Of a stretch of DNA of 64,000 bases, positions 1 through 35,397 are shown piece by piece. Every line of letters starts with the position of its first letter. The first letter of the stretch is position 1. The position numbers and the translations under genes are program-made. This DNA comes from Cheilinus undulatus. Its lineage: Eukaryota; Chordata; Actinopteri; Labriformes; Labridae. The notes beneath the pieces are model-generated. The model was not told the origin of the DNA. It was given only the letters and a program-made list of their open reading frames with translations, and ran no database searches. The stretch spans positions 51,001,355-51,065,354 of the forward strand of contig NC_054867.1 in assembly GCF_018320785.1 (NCBI RefSeq), in the 5' to 3' direction.

Positions 1-500
1 AAGGTATCCAAGAATTGCAAAAACTGGGTCAGAGAGGCAAAAAGGTGCTCAAAGCATCAAAAATTAACTAAAATTGGCAAAAAAATATAGCAAAAATAGC
101 CTGGCAAAGTAGTGAAAAGTGGCACACAGGGGCAATAATAGGCAGTCAAGTGGCTAACAGGGGTTACATAGTGGTAAAGTGGGTAAGAAGTGGCAAACCT
201 TGGTTTAAAAGTGTCAAAAATTATCAAAATGGGTTAAAGGTAGCAAAAAATGTTGCAGAACTAGCCAAATGAAGAAGTGAAAAGGGATTAAAAAGTGTCA
301 AATATGGGTTAATATTGGTGCTAAATCACAATTGGGAGGGCCTATTCCCCAGGATTCAAAAGAAAATACTAACACTAATACAATAATGTGTTAATTAGCC
401 CAAAATATTTATTTAATTTTTGTTTGTTTGAAAGTCTGGCCCTCAGAGTCTCTGTCAAAACTAAACCTGGCCCTTGTGCAAATTTACTTGATGACCCCGG
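1..500 (-). mobile_element. hAT-type non-autonomous element, right part only (family A)
   Basis: Read on the minus strand it begins GGGGTCATCAAGTA...TTTGCACAAGGGCCAG...GACAGAGACTCTG. This matches the starts of the elements at 52,338 and 54,430. Its interior is the same run of diverged TTTTGCCACTTTTAACCC repeats (seen here as GGCAAAAA and GTTAAAAGTGG). It is cut by the left window edge. Confidence 0.7.
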
Positions 501-933
501 CTCTATGGTTCTTTGTAGCTCTGTGTTTTAAAAAGTGATGAACAAATTAAGGTTACATCATAGCTGCACACTAATAGGTGGGGATTCTATACACATGCAC
601 ACACTGGATCCTATGGACATGCACTAATGGAGCGATGGGGGTTTTGTTCTTCTCTCAAGGGTCTCAGAAGTGCTCAGTAGTGAGCTAGTACTTCTCCAGC
701 CAGACCTTAGACCAGGCTTTTATCAGTATGGAGGCTTGCACTCAGTCCTGTTTTTTCCTCTTCCCTTATTTCTGAGTGCCCTCTTGGCCCTTGAAATAAC
801 TTTACAAGCAGTAGTAAACTCTTCTCCTATGAAATGACCCTTCAAGTTCCTGAATTGCATCAGCAGTAGATGAAGGTGACTAAAATATAAATCTGGACAC
901 TGGACAGTCGCTACATCTTCTTGCCATACTTAC
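501..933. other. pxk intron 7 sequence, nothing recognised
   Basis: I see no exon, repeat or ORF worth naming between the hAT remnant and pxk exon 7. Confidence 0.5.
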
Positions 934-25559
<24,626 letters not shown>

Positions 25560-25740
25560 CCCGGAGGATTCACGGTGAAAGTCTGATCAGGAGGTCAGTC
25601 TGTCACTCACCCAACCGCCGGAGAAAAAGCACCTCTACAGAGCGGAGGAGCAACATCAACAGCCCGAGAGGAGCGGAGTAACTGCTAGCTTAGCTCTGCC
25701 GTAACCAGGAAGTGCTGCGGCGGTCAGACGTCACCACGCT
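25560..25740 (-). promoter_or_regulatory. pxk 5' UTR and probable promoter
   Basis: This GC- and CpG-richer segment directly upstream of the pxk start codon stands out from its AT-rich surroundings. It contains an ETS-like core (AGGAAGTG near 25,708) and a CRE-like GACGTCAC near 25,728. No TATA box is apparent, as expected for a housekeeping gene. The transcription start is not determinable from sequence, and the boundaries are my estimate. Confidence 0.5.
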
Positions 25741-25915
25741 GCTTTGTCGTGACAATTTGAGGTAGTGCAATTAGAGAAAGTACCGACACTGCCACCTGTT
25801 GGTTTGAAAGACACCAAACAAGTCTTTTGAATTTACTGATTTTGTCCACGTAAAAAGACAGCAAAATGGTCGCACAGGAAAATTCTATTCCACAAAACAG
25901 AAAGCGTAAGTACGA

Positions 25916-26034
25916 AAGAGGATTAGGGCCACTGAAAAAAATGAGATGCATTTTTTTTTCTAATTCTGACTTTACACTCAGAATTAGAAAAAATGCATCT
26001 CTAATTTTTTTTTTCAGTGGCCCCAATCCTCTTA
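25916..26034. repeat. near-perfect palindrome (hairpin or tiny MITE)
   Basis: Arms of about 54 bases (25,916-25,969 and 25,978-26,034) are reverse complements with few mismatches, separated by the 8-base loop CTTTACAC. The arms include AGGATT(A/G)GGGCCACTG and GATGCATTTTTT. It lies about 200-300 bp upstream of the pxk promoter region. Confidence 0.9.
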
Positions 26035-26361
26035 AATAGAAATACTTCATCCTTCTTTTATTAAAGTTTTTAGTTAGATGAGTATAAGTTGTCCTAATTT
26101 TTCCAGGCATAATCCTTCTTTCTTCATTAATTAGGGTGTTAAGAATTGTGATGCCATCATTTTGGATGTCTGTGTGTTTACTATTTAAACTGTCTTCACA
26201 ATAGTCATGAAGGCGAAACACATAAATTGATTCTTCTTATTCAGTGTTTGTTTATAGTATCAACACAGCATGTACCTTGTGATGGAGAAATGGGATATTG
26301 ATAACCTAATAAAGACCCATGCTAAAAAAAGAAATACTTCTATGTAACCATCTATCATCAT

Positions 26362-27225
26362 CTACACTGCTTTTCCCATCCAGGGTTGCAGGCACTAGAA
26401 CCAATTACAGCTGTCATTGGGCAAGAGGTACACCTTGACATTCAAGCAGCCATGCCTGCAATCACATCTACGGGCAATTTAGAACCACCAATTAACCTAA
26501 GGAGCAGGTTTTTGAACCGTGAGAGGAAGCTGGAGTACACAGGCCTCAGACTGGCAGGGCTCCGGTTCCTGAACCTTAATTTGAACCGGCTGGCGCATTC
26601 AAACCAGGAAAAAAATTGGTTCTGAACCTGAAATTTGGTTCTTAGTTGGAACCAAAAATAGTTGGTTATTTCTTGGGAACTGTGAAATCATTAGTGGGCG
26701 TATCACATTCTAGGTTATGAAGATGAGAAGAAAAAAAAAATAAAAAGAAAAGTGGTCTGTGGAGAGACAAAATGTTTGGTTGTGATCTGGGCATTGACAA
26801 AATTCCAGCTGAAGCTGGAGAGTGGCACAAGGAAGAGCACGTTATATGCCAAACTTGCAAAAGAGATGGCAAAGGCTGGGTTTTCCTGAACACCAGACCA
26901 AATAATTAATAAACTCAAGAAACTGAAGAAGGAATACTGGGACAACATGAAAGACTTAGGCAAAAGTGGAGCAGGCCATGGTAATACATATCATTATATC
27001 CTCCCACTTTGGTTCTGCTTAAACTGGTGTGAACACGGGCTGGTTCGCCAGAAAGCACCAAGGTTCTGTGTCTCTACAAGGGAACCAGTGCCAGAACCAG
27101 AACCAGAACCGTGTCTGTCTGAAAACAACTATAAAGAACCCACACATGCACAAGGACATTCAAACTCCACAAAAAAGACCAGGTACCTTCTTACTGTGAG
27201 GCAACCGTGCTGATTCCTTCACCAG
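26362..27225 (+). repeat. dispersed fish repeat (29.1-kb family) split by a DNA-transposon insertion
   Basis: The left part (to about 26,540) has ACAGCTGTCATTGGGCAAGA, GGGCAATTTAGAACCACCAA and GAGGAAGCTGGAGTAC. The right part (from about 27,134) resumes with AACCCACACATGCACAAGG and CTTCTTACTGTGAGGCAACC. The order is that of the copy at 29,095-29,402. The family is probably a LINE (RTE-like) 3' end or a SINE; I cannot settle which. Confidence 0.65.
26541..27133 (+). mobile_element. DNA-transposon fragment with a SANT/Myb-like coding remnant
   Basis: This ~590-bp insertion is bounded by GGGCTCCGGTTCCTGAACC and GAACCAGAACCAGAACCG inverted words. Plus-strand codons at about 26,850-26,985 read AKEMAKAGFS, a TGA, then PDQIINKLKKLKKEYWDNMK. 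This matches the third helix of the Myb/SANT-like domains carried by PIF/Harbinger and some hAT elements. Confidence 0.5.
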
Positions 27226-28123
27226 GCACCACTGTCTGGTCCCTGCAAAGTTATTTCTTTTTCCTCTTTGATAGGCTAGATGTAAGCTATTGTTTTCTTG
27301 AAGTTACCCAAATATATGACCAATTATTTTTGTCTTGAAAAATACCAGTGTAATGCTGATATCCAGTCCTTTCAAAACTTAAATATTATCATGGTTGACT
27401 TTAATATGAGCACATTAAATCAGTAGTTGGTAAACATTTTTTGCCCAAGGTACACCTAAGACCAAGACAAAACCTCAAGGTACATATTTAAGTCCATGCA
27501 AAACAACCTCTTTAAGTATTCCATGTTTTTCTGGCATCTACAACAATCATAAGTAATTACGACTCTGAGCCAGTGATAGCCAGGGCTGTTTATCCATATA
27601 CTGTATAATCGCTTTGGAATAGTGTAAAATCTGTGAATCAGGGCAGTATGTGCTTAGGAATTGATGCATAACTATTCAAAATGTTTGAAAGTACCAATTC
27701 GTGCAAGACTAAGTTGAAAGTTGCGAATAAAAAAGATCCAGAGGAAATCTAAGTCTGTAACCTACTGACATACAAAAACCTGAGAAAGAATTGAAAAAAT
27801 ACTAAATGTTGACGACCACACATGAATGGATTTGAATACTCCAAAGATAAGCAGATTTTTTGTGTTGTTATTACACATAAAACATCACACATTAAAGAAA
27901 ATACAGAGTAAATCTTTAGATAACCAATAAAACATAAAGTTACACATCCTCCTCGTAACCTAAGTGTCCTCTCATACTTCCTTTAGTAGTGAGAGTTCAA
28001 GTACTTGATCAATTAACAAAACAAAGGATCAAATAGCAAGTCCACTGTGCAGAAAAATATTGCATCCAGAATATATTGTGTGGCTGCTTGCTTTGTCCTC
28101 TCCTCCTCTTCTTCTTTTTCCCC
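27226..28123. other. spacer downstream of htd2
   Basis: This should contain the rpp14/htd2 3' UTR. I see no canonical minus-strand AATAAA. Words near 27,425-27,490 (CAAGGTACACCTAAGACC) look like a worn hAT fragment. Confidence 0.35.
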
Positions 28124-28609
28124 TCAGCCCTTCTGCTGCTGATCCTCCGGCATCATCACCATCACCTCCCCCTCCATCACCACCTTGTCTTTCACAGAGC
28201 ACGTCACAGCAATGAAAGCAAACGACATTTTGATCTTGCGGACCTCGGCCTCGGCTAGCACCTCTTCTCCGATGTAGAGCGGTGCTGGGAAGCGGATCTC
28301 CTGGTACAGGAACACGCAGCCGCGGCCAGGCATCTTGGTGCCGAGCACGGCAGAGATGAGCCCATTGATGAGGACGCCGTGGACGATGGGTGTCTCAAAG
28401 GAGGTGGTGCGGGCATAAATGGGGTCCAGGTGGAGGGGGTTTGTGTCACCCGTCAGCTCGGCAAACAGCTCCACGTCACGGGAGGAGAAGGCTTTGGTGA
28501 GGGAGGCTCGCTGGCCGATGTGGAGCAGCCTGCAGGGGCGAGGAGCTGCTGCGATGGAGGACAGACAGAGCCGAGGTTTACTAAAGAGGCTCAACCACCT
28601 GAAAGTCAT
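28124..28609 (-). CDS. htd2: htd2, mitochondrial 3-hydroxyacyl-thioester dehydratase (second cistron of the rpp14 mRNA)
   Basis: This is a single uninterrupted 161-codon ORF. The first ~35 residues are rich in Arg, Ser and Leu with no acidic residue ([16 protein letters not shown]...), as in a mitochondrial targeting peptide. A MaoC-like hot-dog domain follows. It carries the hydratase-2 motif [15 protein letters not shown] and then [18 protein letters not shown], with the catalytic Asp and His of GDxNPxH. Human HTD2 (about 168 residues) catalyses the dehydration step of mitochondrial type II fatty acid synthesis. The start codon lies 28 nt after the rpp14 stop in the same exon, so translation must rely on reinitiation, leaky scanning or an alternative transcript. 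ORFs on the opposite strand here are shadows. I saw no clear AATAAA on the minus strand in the 700 bases downstream. Confidence 0.94.
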   Translation of the reverse strand: MTFRWLSLFSKPRLCLSSIAAAPRPCRLLHIGQRASLTKAFSSRDVELFAELTGDTNPLHLDPIYARTTSFETPIVHGVLINGLISAVLGTKMPGRGCVFLYQEIRFPAPLYIGEEVLAEAEVRKIKMSFAFIAVTCSVKDKVVMEGEVMVMMPEDQQQKG

Positions 28610-28637
28610 CCTGGAGAAAATGATGATGGCTCCTCTG

Positions 28638-31600
28638 TCAGACCAGCTGCAGCTCTCGACTGTTTCCTGTCAGTGAGAGAAGGTACGGAGACACCTGAAG
28701 ATAGGGCAGATAGAAAGTTAGTCAGGAGGAGTTTCATTTTTAGAGTTTTTACACAGTAATCACAGACAAGAACAAATAAAACACTTATATTTACATATTT
28801 ATATCTAAAAAATATATATCTAAAAAAAAGACAGCCTACGGGTGAACCTACTTTTTAAATCTCCCCCCAAAAAAGTAGAAATATGATGTTTCTCCATAAA
28901 GCATTCATATAGATGGCACTAAAGTCAACATATCTAAACAGAATGGGCTCCTTTCAGAGAAGTTTTCATATTTGCTAAGATAAATTCAAGCATTTTAATT
29001 GGTTAATTGCAAATGCATATACTACAAAAATTATACATTTCGATTTCTTGGTGTAATTTCTTCCTAATGTTCATCTTTTAAGATAGGTCCATACATCCAT
29101 ACATCCATTTTTTACAACGCTTTGGGGTCGTTGGTGGCTGGAGCCTATCCCAGCTGTCATTGGGCGAGAGGCAGGATACACTCAGACTGATGGTCAACCA
29201 CAGGGCTGACATTTAGCTGACAATTTAGAGTCACCAGTCAACCTAACCAGCATGTCTTTGGTGGTGTGAGGAAGCTGGAGTACCAGGAGAGAACCCACGC
29301 ATGCACGGGAAGAACATGCAAACTCTGCACAGAAAAGCAGCCAGGCAGGGACCTTCTTGCTGTGAGGCAACAGTGCTAACCCTGTGCCGCCGTGCAGCCC
29401 TAAGTCCATACATGTGCTCAGCTAACAGACACAGCAAGTGATGTACTTTAGCTGGCCTGTCGAGTATGTTACGTAAAGCCCAACTTCTCACTAAGCTTTA
29501 ACTTTTGAGAACTTCTTATCCCATGGTTTGGAATTGCACCTCACTGGCTTTCATCATTGACTTATGTTAATAATAAAACCTTTCCACACACGGTTCAGCT
29601 ACTGTTGAGAAACTGGAACAGAGTTGTGTTTTTAGGTAACTTTATCAAACGTACTTCTGATAATAAAGGCAAAAGTGCAGTCATAGAGTCAGAGAGAAGT
29701 GAAGCAAGCAGCTGTGTGAAGAATGGCTGTCACATTTACACATCCAAAAGATAGTAAGAATTGAACAATAATACTTGTTTGTCCTGCACAGTCTAAATTC
29801 CACAACTACATTGACAAGCACGTATTTGTGCATTTACTTTCTATTTTGCTACAGCTTTTGGGTAAGAGTGACTAAAGATGTGATTTTTGAAAAATAAAAA
29901 GCTTTGGTACTTTGATAATTTAAGTAATCAACTTGCATCCTTTAAAACATGTGATATCTGTCAATAAGTATAAATGTATCGTGAATTTGACGACCTAAAT
30001 GTGAAGTAAGAATTGTTGATGGGTCTGACTCAACACTAAACGGAAAAGAAAAAATGACAGCAAATACTACAAACTGTGTACATTTTAAAGATTTTTGAAT
30101 ATATTAAATAAAGGTTTCTTAAAACAGTGCTTCCTTGATTATAAAGAAATGAGCTTTAGGTGCTCTTTGTCATAGAATTAAGCAAGGAAAACACCAAGGT
30201 GCTCACTTTAACTGGTATGTCTTTATTTTCATGGCATGGTCGAGGAGACCTTAAAACACACTTTGACACATTTCAGCTTCAAGAGTCCAAGTGTGTTTTT
30301 AAGGTCCAGTTGGTGATGTAATGAAAATTAAAGCATTTCAACCTTTATAGTATGTTCCTAGGAAATTTTTTTTCTTTATAAGTCAGTGAAATAAAGGCTT
30401 TTTAATGCTGCTCACCTGTAGGACTCTGAAGGCACACGCCTTGTTCTGATAGAAGCCCAGCAGAGTCAAGGTGCTCCAAAGCTTCACCAATCCCCTAAAA
30501 ATACACACAAATACACGAGCACACAAACATTTAAAAACCATAACAAGTCTTTAAGCATTAAAAGACTATTTCTCTACTGCTGCTGTGGTTCTCACCTGCT
30601 GGTAACACGAAGAAAAGCTGTGAGAGTGTCCTCATCATACTTCAACAAGTCAAAGGACAGTGCTGCTCCCACCTGAAACACATAAAGGCATAACAGGAGA
30701 AAAAATAAGCTGACAGACACATTTTAAGTAAGGTTATAGACTTCATTCAAGAAGAAGAAGTACCCTATACATTCACAAAATAAATGAATATTAACACTAT
30801 TAAGCTATGATATGTTTGAATCTTGATCAACTGTTCTGTTAATAAAAGTTAGAAATAAATTAAAATGTCCTCTTTTTTGTCTATACTGCCAAGAAACATC
30901 ACGCAATCTGTTCTTTTGTCTAACCAGCAGTTCAAAACCCCAAATATGTCAGTGTACAATCAAAGTAATTCCTCACAGCCAGGCCTACCCACAGATACAG
31001 CTGGACCCCTGAGAGAAACAGGGCACTAGAAATAAGTGCTTTTATGTTTATGTTTTAATAAGGTATGGTGTTAAGGTTTGAAATAAAAATTGATGGTAGA
31101 GAACAAAGGAGGGGGTTGACTGGCTGCTCAGTGTGACTGTGGTGCTTCAGTAATACACCAAAGTTGGGTGCTCTTGGAGAACAGGGGAGAAAGAAATGTC
31201 CAAAAAAAAGGGGAGAAATCCAGGCCCTCCAAACACAAAAACAGTAAAGGAAACCCTTTAAAAGGACTATTGTAATGGCCAAATCACAAACAAACAACAA
31301 TATTTGTTAGCCCTGATAAAGACCGATATGGTTGAAACGTGGGCTTTTTTGAAATGATGTGGCCATTAGAGAGCAGGGGTGTCAAACTCAATCACAAAAG
31401 GGGCCGGATTCTGAATTAAAGTCTAACCCGAGGGCCTAACCAGGTCCACATTTAACCAAACTGTTAACCTCATTTTCACTGGTAATAAATTATGGGGGAA
31501 AAAAATACCAGCCCTGATGATGAAGGATTTTGATATTTAAAAAGTCTAAATGATTAGTTAAAAAAATCAAACTTATTAGTTGAAAAGGTCAAAGCACAAA

Positions 31601-33298
31601 TTTTTTAGTTAAAATAATGCTTCAAAAATTCAAATATATAAAAAAGAAAGTCACAATCATGTTTTTAAGGCAAAAATATTACTTAAAATTTAAAATGGTG
31701 CGCCTAAAAGGTCAAGATTTGAGAAAAAGGTGAAATAACAAATTTAAAAGGCCAAAAAATTAAAAATTATAAATTGAAAAGGTCAAAATATGAAGAAAAA
31801 AAAATCAAAATTATAAATGTAAAAGGTCAAAATATGTAATTAAAGTCCAAATACTAGACTGAAGTCATAATTGTGCGATGCAAAATTGAAAATATGAAAT
31901 GAAAAAAACACAAATTAATTTATTCCCCACAATTCTTTTTATCTAATTTTTTATCATCTTTATTTTTTCACATTTTTATGCCTTAAGGATATTTGATATA
32001 ATCAGCAGACCTTATATTTTAGGGCCAATTATAAAAAGAAAAGGATATGATTTTGCAGGCTGGGTGTAGCTGTACCATAGGCCAGATTTAGCCCTCTGGC
32101 CTCGAGTTTGACACCGCTGCAATAGAGTTTTTATTTTTAAAGTGTTTCCTTCCTAATTTTTTTTTTTTTACTGTTTTTGTGTTTGGAGTACCTTTTGTTT
32201 GTTTTTAAAAATGATGGTGTTTACTAGGGCTGAACGCTTTGGGAAAACAATCTTATTGCAATTTTTTTTACCCAACATTGCTATTGCGATCTAATATGTG
32301 GTTATTTCTGAAGTTCCTCATCTCATGTAATTTCCCACAAAAACAAGCAATATTTCATTTTATACTATAACAAACCCAATATTAGACTAAACTCAGGCTA
32401 GGCAATTTTGAAAAAAATATCTAATTGTAATGATTTTGACTCATTTTGCGAATTGGATATGAACTGATGTCTTAAATGGAATGATAATTTTAATATAATT
32501 CTCACATATAACAAGATAAACATACAAAAATAGATAAAATAGGATTTTTTTGTACACTTTTCTAAAAATATGACATGAGAATGATTGCATGATATGTAAT
32601 GCGTAACATCTCTGCTGTAAAAAAGTTTTAAACTATTATTTAGACACAGATTTCAGGTTGAAGAAATATTGCACCTTCTGCAATTTGAAAATTGCAGCAG
32701 GCCATATTGCAAATTGATGTAATTTGCGATTAAGTGCCCAGCCCTAGTATTTAATTGTATAAATTCAAGATCAATCATGTCAATGCAACCCTCCATGGCG
32801 CCTCCATGCAGCTGGGCCCCAGAGATCTTTCCCCTTTGAACCCTCCTATGAGCAACCTTGCTCACAGCAGTGAAAAGGGAATATCTGGTATCTTAAAGCT
32901 GAATTATCAAATGATAATATTGATCTCACCTCTCCATAGAGACCCTTCAGGCCTGTGATGATGAACTGTTTTAAGTCAACAGCGCTCAGTTTTGTAGATG
33001 CATCCTCCAGCTCTCTAAACACACAGAAACAAGACTTCTTATAAGAGGGCAGATTAAATAGTAGTGGACAGACATTTGTCAATAATATCAATACATCCAT
33101 GTTAATAATGTTTAAATTTTCAGGCATAAGTAGCCTAGTAAAGACAAGATAAAGGAGCCCATCTCCTAAATAAATACTTGTACTTAAACGTGCCAGAGTG
33201 ACTCACAAGCAGACTTTCATGTAGTGGTAGGGAGAGGCGTTCTTCAAAACGTCCCTTCTGAAAACTGAAGTTTGGTCCTTTTTGTCTTCGTGGCTCAT
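28638..33298 (-). CDS. rpp14: rpp14, ribonuclease P protein subunit p14
   Basis: Coding exons on the minus strand: 33298-33207, 33014-32930, 30672-30596, 30494-30416 and 28694-28638. They splice in frame to a 129-residue protein (human RPP14 is about 124). Landmarks are [83 protein letters not shown] and a TGA stop. The family (Pop5/Rpp14) forms part of nuclear RNase P, which processes tRNA 5' ends, and of related complexes. The start codon lies in an exon (33362-33207) whose acceptor follows TTTTCTAG. The last coding exon also holds the htd2 ORF, so the two proteins share one message. An hAT element (31,374-32,119) and a second one (32,225-32,746) sit in intron 2. Confidence 0.94.
29095..29402 (+). 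repeat. dispersed fish repeat (LINE 3' end or SINE)
   Basis: It contains GGCTGGAGCCTATCCCAGCT, GTCATTGGGCGAGAGGCAGG, CAATTTAGAGTCACCAGTCA, GAACCCACGCATGCACGGG and CTTGCTGTGAGGCAACAGTG in the order seen in a very common fish repeat. It lies in rpp14 intron 4. Confidence 0.75.
29403..30415. other. rpp14 intron 4, nothing recognised
   Basis: The intron is AT-rich without recognisable repeats or exons. Confidence 0.45.
31374..32119 (+). mobile_element. hAT-type non-autonomous element (family D)
   Basis: It is 746 bp with ends CAGGGGTGTCAAACTCAATC and CTCGAGTTTGACACCGCTG. The flanking 8-mers TTAGAGAG and CAATAGAG agree at only 5 of 8 positions. The interior carries AAAAGGTCAAAATATGAA-like units. 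It is a relative, in opposite orientation, of the element at 11,190. Confidence 0.7.
32225..32746 (+). mobile_element. hAT-type non-autonomous element (family B), uninterrupted copy
   Basis: The ends are TAGGGCTGAACG and GTGCCCAGCCCTA, with flanks GTGTTTAC and GTATTTAA (6 of 8). At about 32,365 it preserves the site TATACTATAACAAACCCA that holds the Tc1 insertion in the copy at 2,836-4,988. Confidence 0.8.
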
Positions 33299-33362
33299 CC
33301 TATTAAAGCATCAGTGACTCAGACCCCAACAGGAGAGCAGAACAAGGCCAGACAGCTTTATA
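33207..33362 (-). other. rpp14: rpp14 first coding exon with 5' UTR portion
   Basis: A pyrimidine-rich tract ending TTTTCTAG gives an acceptor at 33,363. The exon then runs 64 nt of UTR before the ATG at 33,298 and ends at the donor after 33,207 (CTT|GTGAGT). This implies an upstream noncoding exon, for which 34,047 to about 34,130 is a good candidate. Confidence 0.7.
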
Positions 33363-34046
33363 CTAGAAAATGAAAATAAAAAAAACAATCAGCTCAGGTG
33401 TGACTGGAATCTTAGAACAGAAAACCTTTTAAACGTTTGGTTCTTTGTAAATATTCTGTATTAAATGAAAGGCTTGTCACGATACGTGGATTTTAAATTT
33501 TGCTGTGATACTACACTACACTTGTTCTGACACCAGGGCAATAAAATTAGAAATCCTAAGGACCCAATTTTGGGTTATATTTCTATTATAAATAAACGAA
33601 TAACAGGCAAACTCAGTCACAATGTCTAAAATGCATAAAAAGCTGGTAACACACCAAATGCTCCCAATGTTTGAGTTCAGTTTGACAACATGCATAAGTT
33701 TACCTTCACTTTGATAGTATCATTCCTCTTCTAATCATTTGTCGGAATACATGTAGTCGTTTTTACAATTACGTGATCCAGAAAACTACGTAGCCAAAAT
33801 CTGATAATAATCTGATCCAGTAAACAACGTTTCCCCCCCTGTAAATGTCAAATACAGTGTACATGATAGCACAACCCGAAGCTAAAACAAGCTAACAGGA
33901 GGTCAAACAGGAGGTAAATGAAGTGACCTGGTTAATTTCAGCTACAATAGTTTTAATTTCAGCGCTGGCAGCTTACAACTGTGATGTACTGTCGTTCGTT
34001 TTTCGTAAAACGTTTTTAAAAAAGTTGATTTCATTATTAGACTCAC
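33363..34046. other. rpp14 5' intron, nothing recognised
   Basis: This is the first intron implied by the UTR exon at 34,047 and the acceptor at 33,363. No repeat is identified with confidence. Confidence 0.4.
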
Positions 34047-34145
34047 CTGCTACATTAAAGTTCAGAGTTGAAGGCGTGTAGTGAACCGCACGGCATCCGT
34101 GCAAACTTCGAACTAGCCTGTCCGAACACTTGCGCATGCGTCATC
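34047..34145 (-). promoter_or_regulatory. rpp14/htd2 noncoding first exon and core promoter
   Basis: On the minus strand a perfect donor (GTAGCAG|GTGAGT) follows position 34,047. Just upstream is TGCGCATGCG (34,131-34,140), an NRF1-type palindrome, with an AAAGATGG (YY1-like) motif near 34,161. NRF1 sites are common in promoters of mitochondrial and RNA-processing housekeeping genes, which suits an rpp14/htd2 transcript. The transcription start is inferred, not seen. Confidence 0.55.
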
Positions 34146-34880
34146 ACACTCAGCTATTACAAAGATGGTTTCCATAAACGATGGATCACTCTGTCTTTAC
34201 ATCAGAGTCCCATGGACGGAGGTCCACCGAAAAGGTTTCCAGTCATAACGTTCACGATCGTATTTCCAAACATGGGTCGGCATTTGATTACACAATAACT
34301 ATATAATGATGACTGTACAGCTCAACAATATAAATTCCATTCATAAACGTACGTGTTCAACCATAAATTCACTCAATAACCTGTTAACACTTTTCGTGAA
34401 AACTTTAAATTTCAAAGTGCAATTTGTGGTGTTTAACTTAGCTTTTTTTTCTAGATTCATAACAATGAGAGTTCTGTAAACGTTTTTAACTGCCATCGTA
34501 TATAGTAAAATGTATAATTTATCAGTGCACTGCTTATGTACTTATGTGTTCACTGAAACGACGCATTTAAATGTCTCGAGTTTATGATCATTATTAGGAC
34601 AACTAAACAATAATAGTAATCAAAATTTCACCCATAATTTAGTGCATCAAGTTAATCTTAACCTACACAGTTATTAATGTACATTTTTGGAAATGTGATC
34701 AAGCAAAATTGCCAAGTTTTCCCACGATGCACGGCAGAGGATAGACAACTGTTTTTGTGGCAGAGGGGTACATCTTCACTACATGTTCAACTCTTTGGCG
34801 TTCTAAACGATAATCTGATGATAAATTGCCCCCTAGCGGTCTGGTTGCGTATAAATGTCCACACAGATCAGAGCAGAAGT
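34146..34880. other. spacer between rpp14 promoter and abhd6 3' UTR
   Basis: The spacer is AT-rich with no ORF or repeat of note. The two genes are about 0.8 kb apart. Confidence 0.45.
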
Positions 34881-34903
34881 TTCAATAAATCATTGTTTAA
34901 AGA

Positions 34904-34909
34904 TTTATT
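34904..34909 (-). terminator. probable abhd6 polyadenylation signal
   Basis: AATAAA reads on the minus strand about 490 nt after the abhd6 stop codon. I noticed no other canonical hexamer between. The rpp14 promoter is about 760 bp further on. Functional use is inferred. Confidence 0.4.
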
Positions 34910-35397
34910 TTTGCAGTCCACGAATAAACACTCTGGTCTGGTGCTGGAATCATGAAATAATCTCATACAACTTAAATACAACTGAATGTTTATATGAAAT
35001 TAAACATTTCAACGCATACATAAGACTCACAAACAAACATGACATTCACAAAAAATAAAGGATGAAAATAATGGTCTGAAAAGTATGAAAAGTGCAAAAT
35101 CAAAACATGGAATGTTTTCATGAAACTTCTTAGACAGCCTCCTGTGTTAGTGCCGGTGCATGCCTATGTTTGAGTGAGTGTAAAAACTGCAGCGTAGTTT
35201 GACAGTCAGCCTCGCTTTGCTTTGTGTTAATTTCAACTATTACAGAAGTGCATGCTGGCACAGAAAACTCACATATCAAACTTAAAAATAATAAATTTAA
35301 CAATTAACTTCACTTCTTCATCTTCATCATAACCTTCATTGTCATTGTGTCCTCCTTTGTGAGGTTAGAGATCAACATTTAAGTTCAAGGCTTTTCT

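Noticed and set aside
25560-25740. Bidirectional promoter with a plus-strand gene
   Set aside because: No spliced or open coding sequence is found on the plus strand to the right; all genes here are minus strand.
25724-26221. 165-codon minus-strand ORF upstream of pxk
   Set aside because: It runs through a perfect hairpin (25,916-26,034) and has no domain or splice context; openness is by chance.
28379-28759. Plus-strand ORFs over htd2
   Set aside because: They are antisense to the GC-rich htd2 coding sequence; no gene features.
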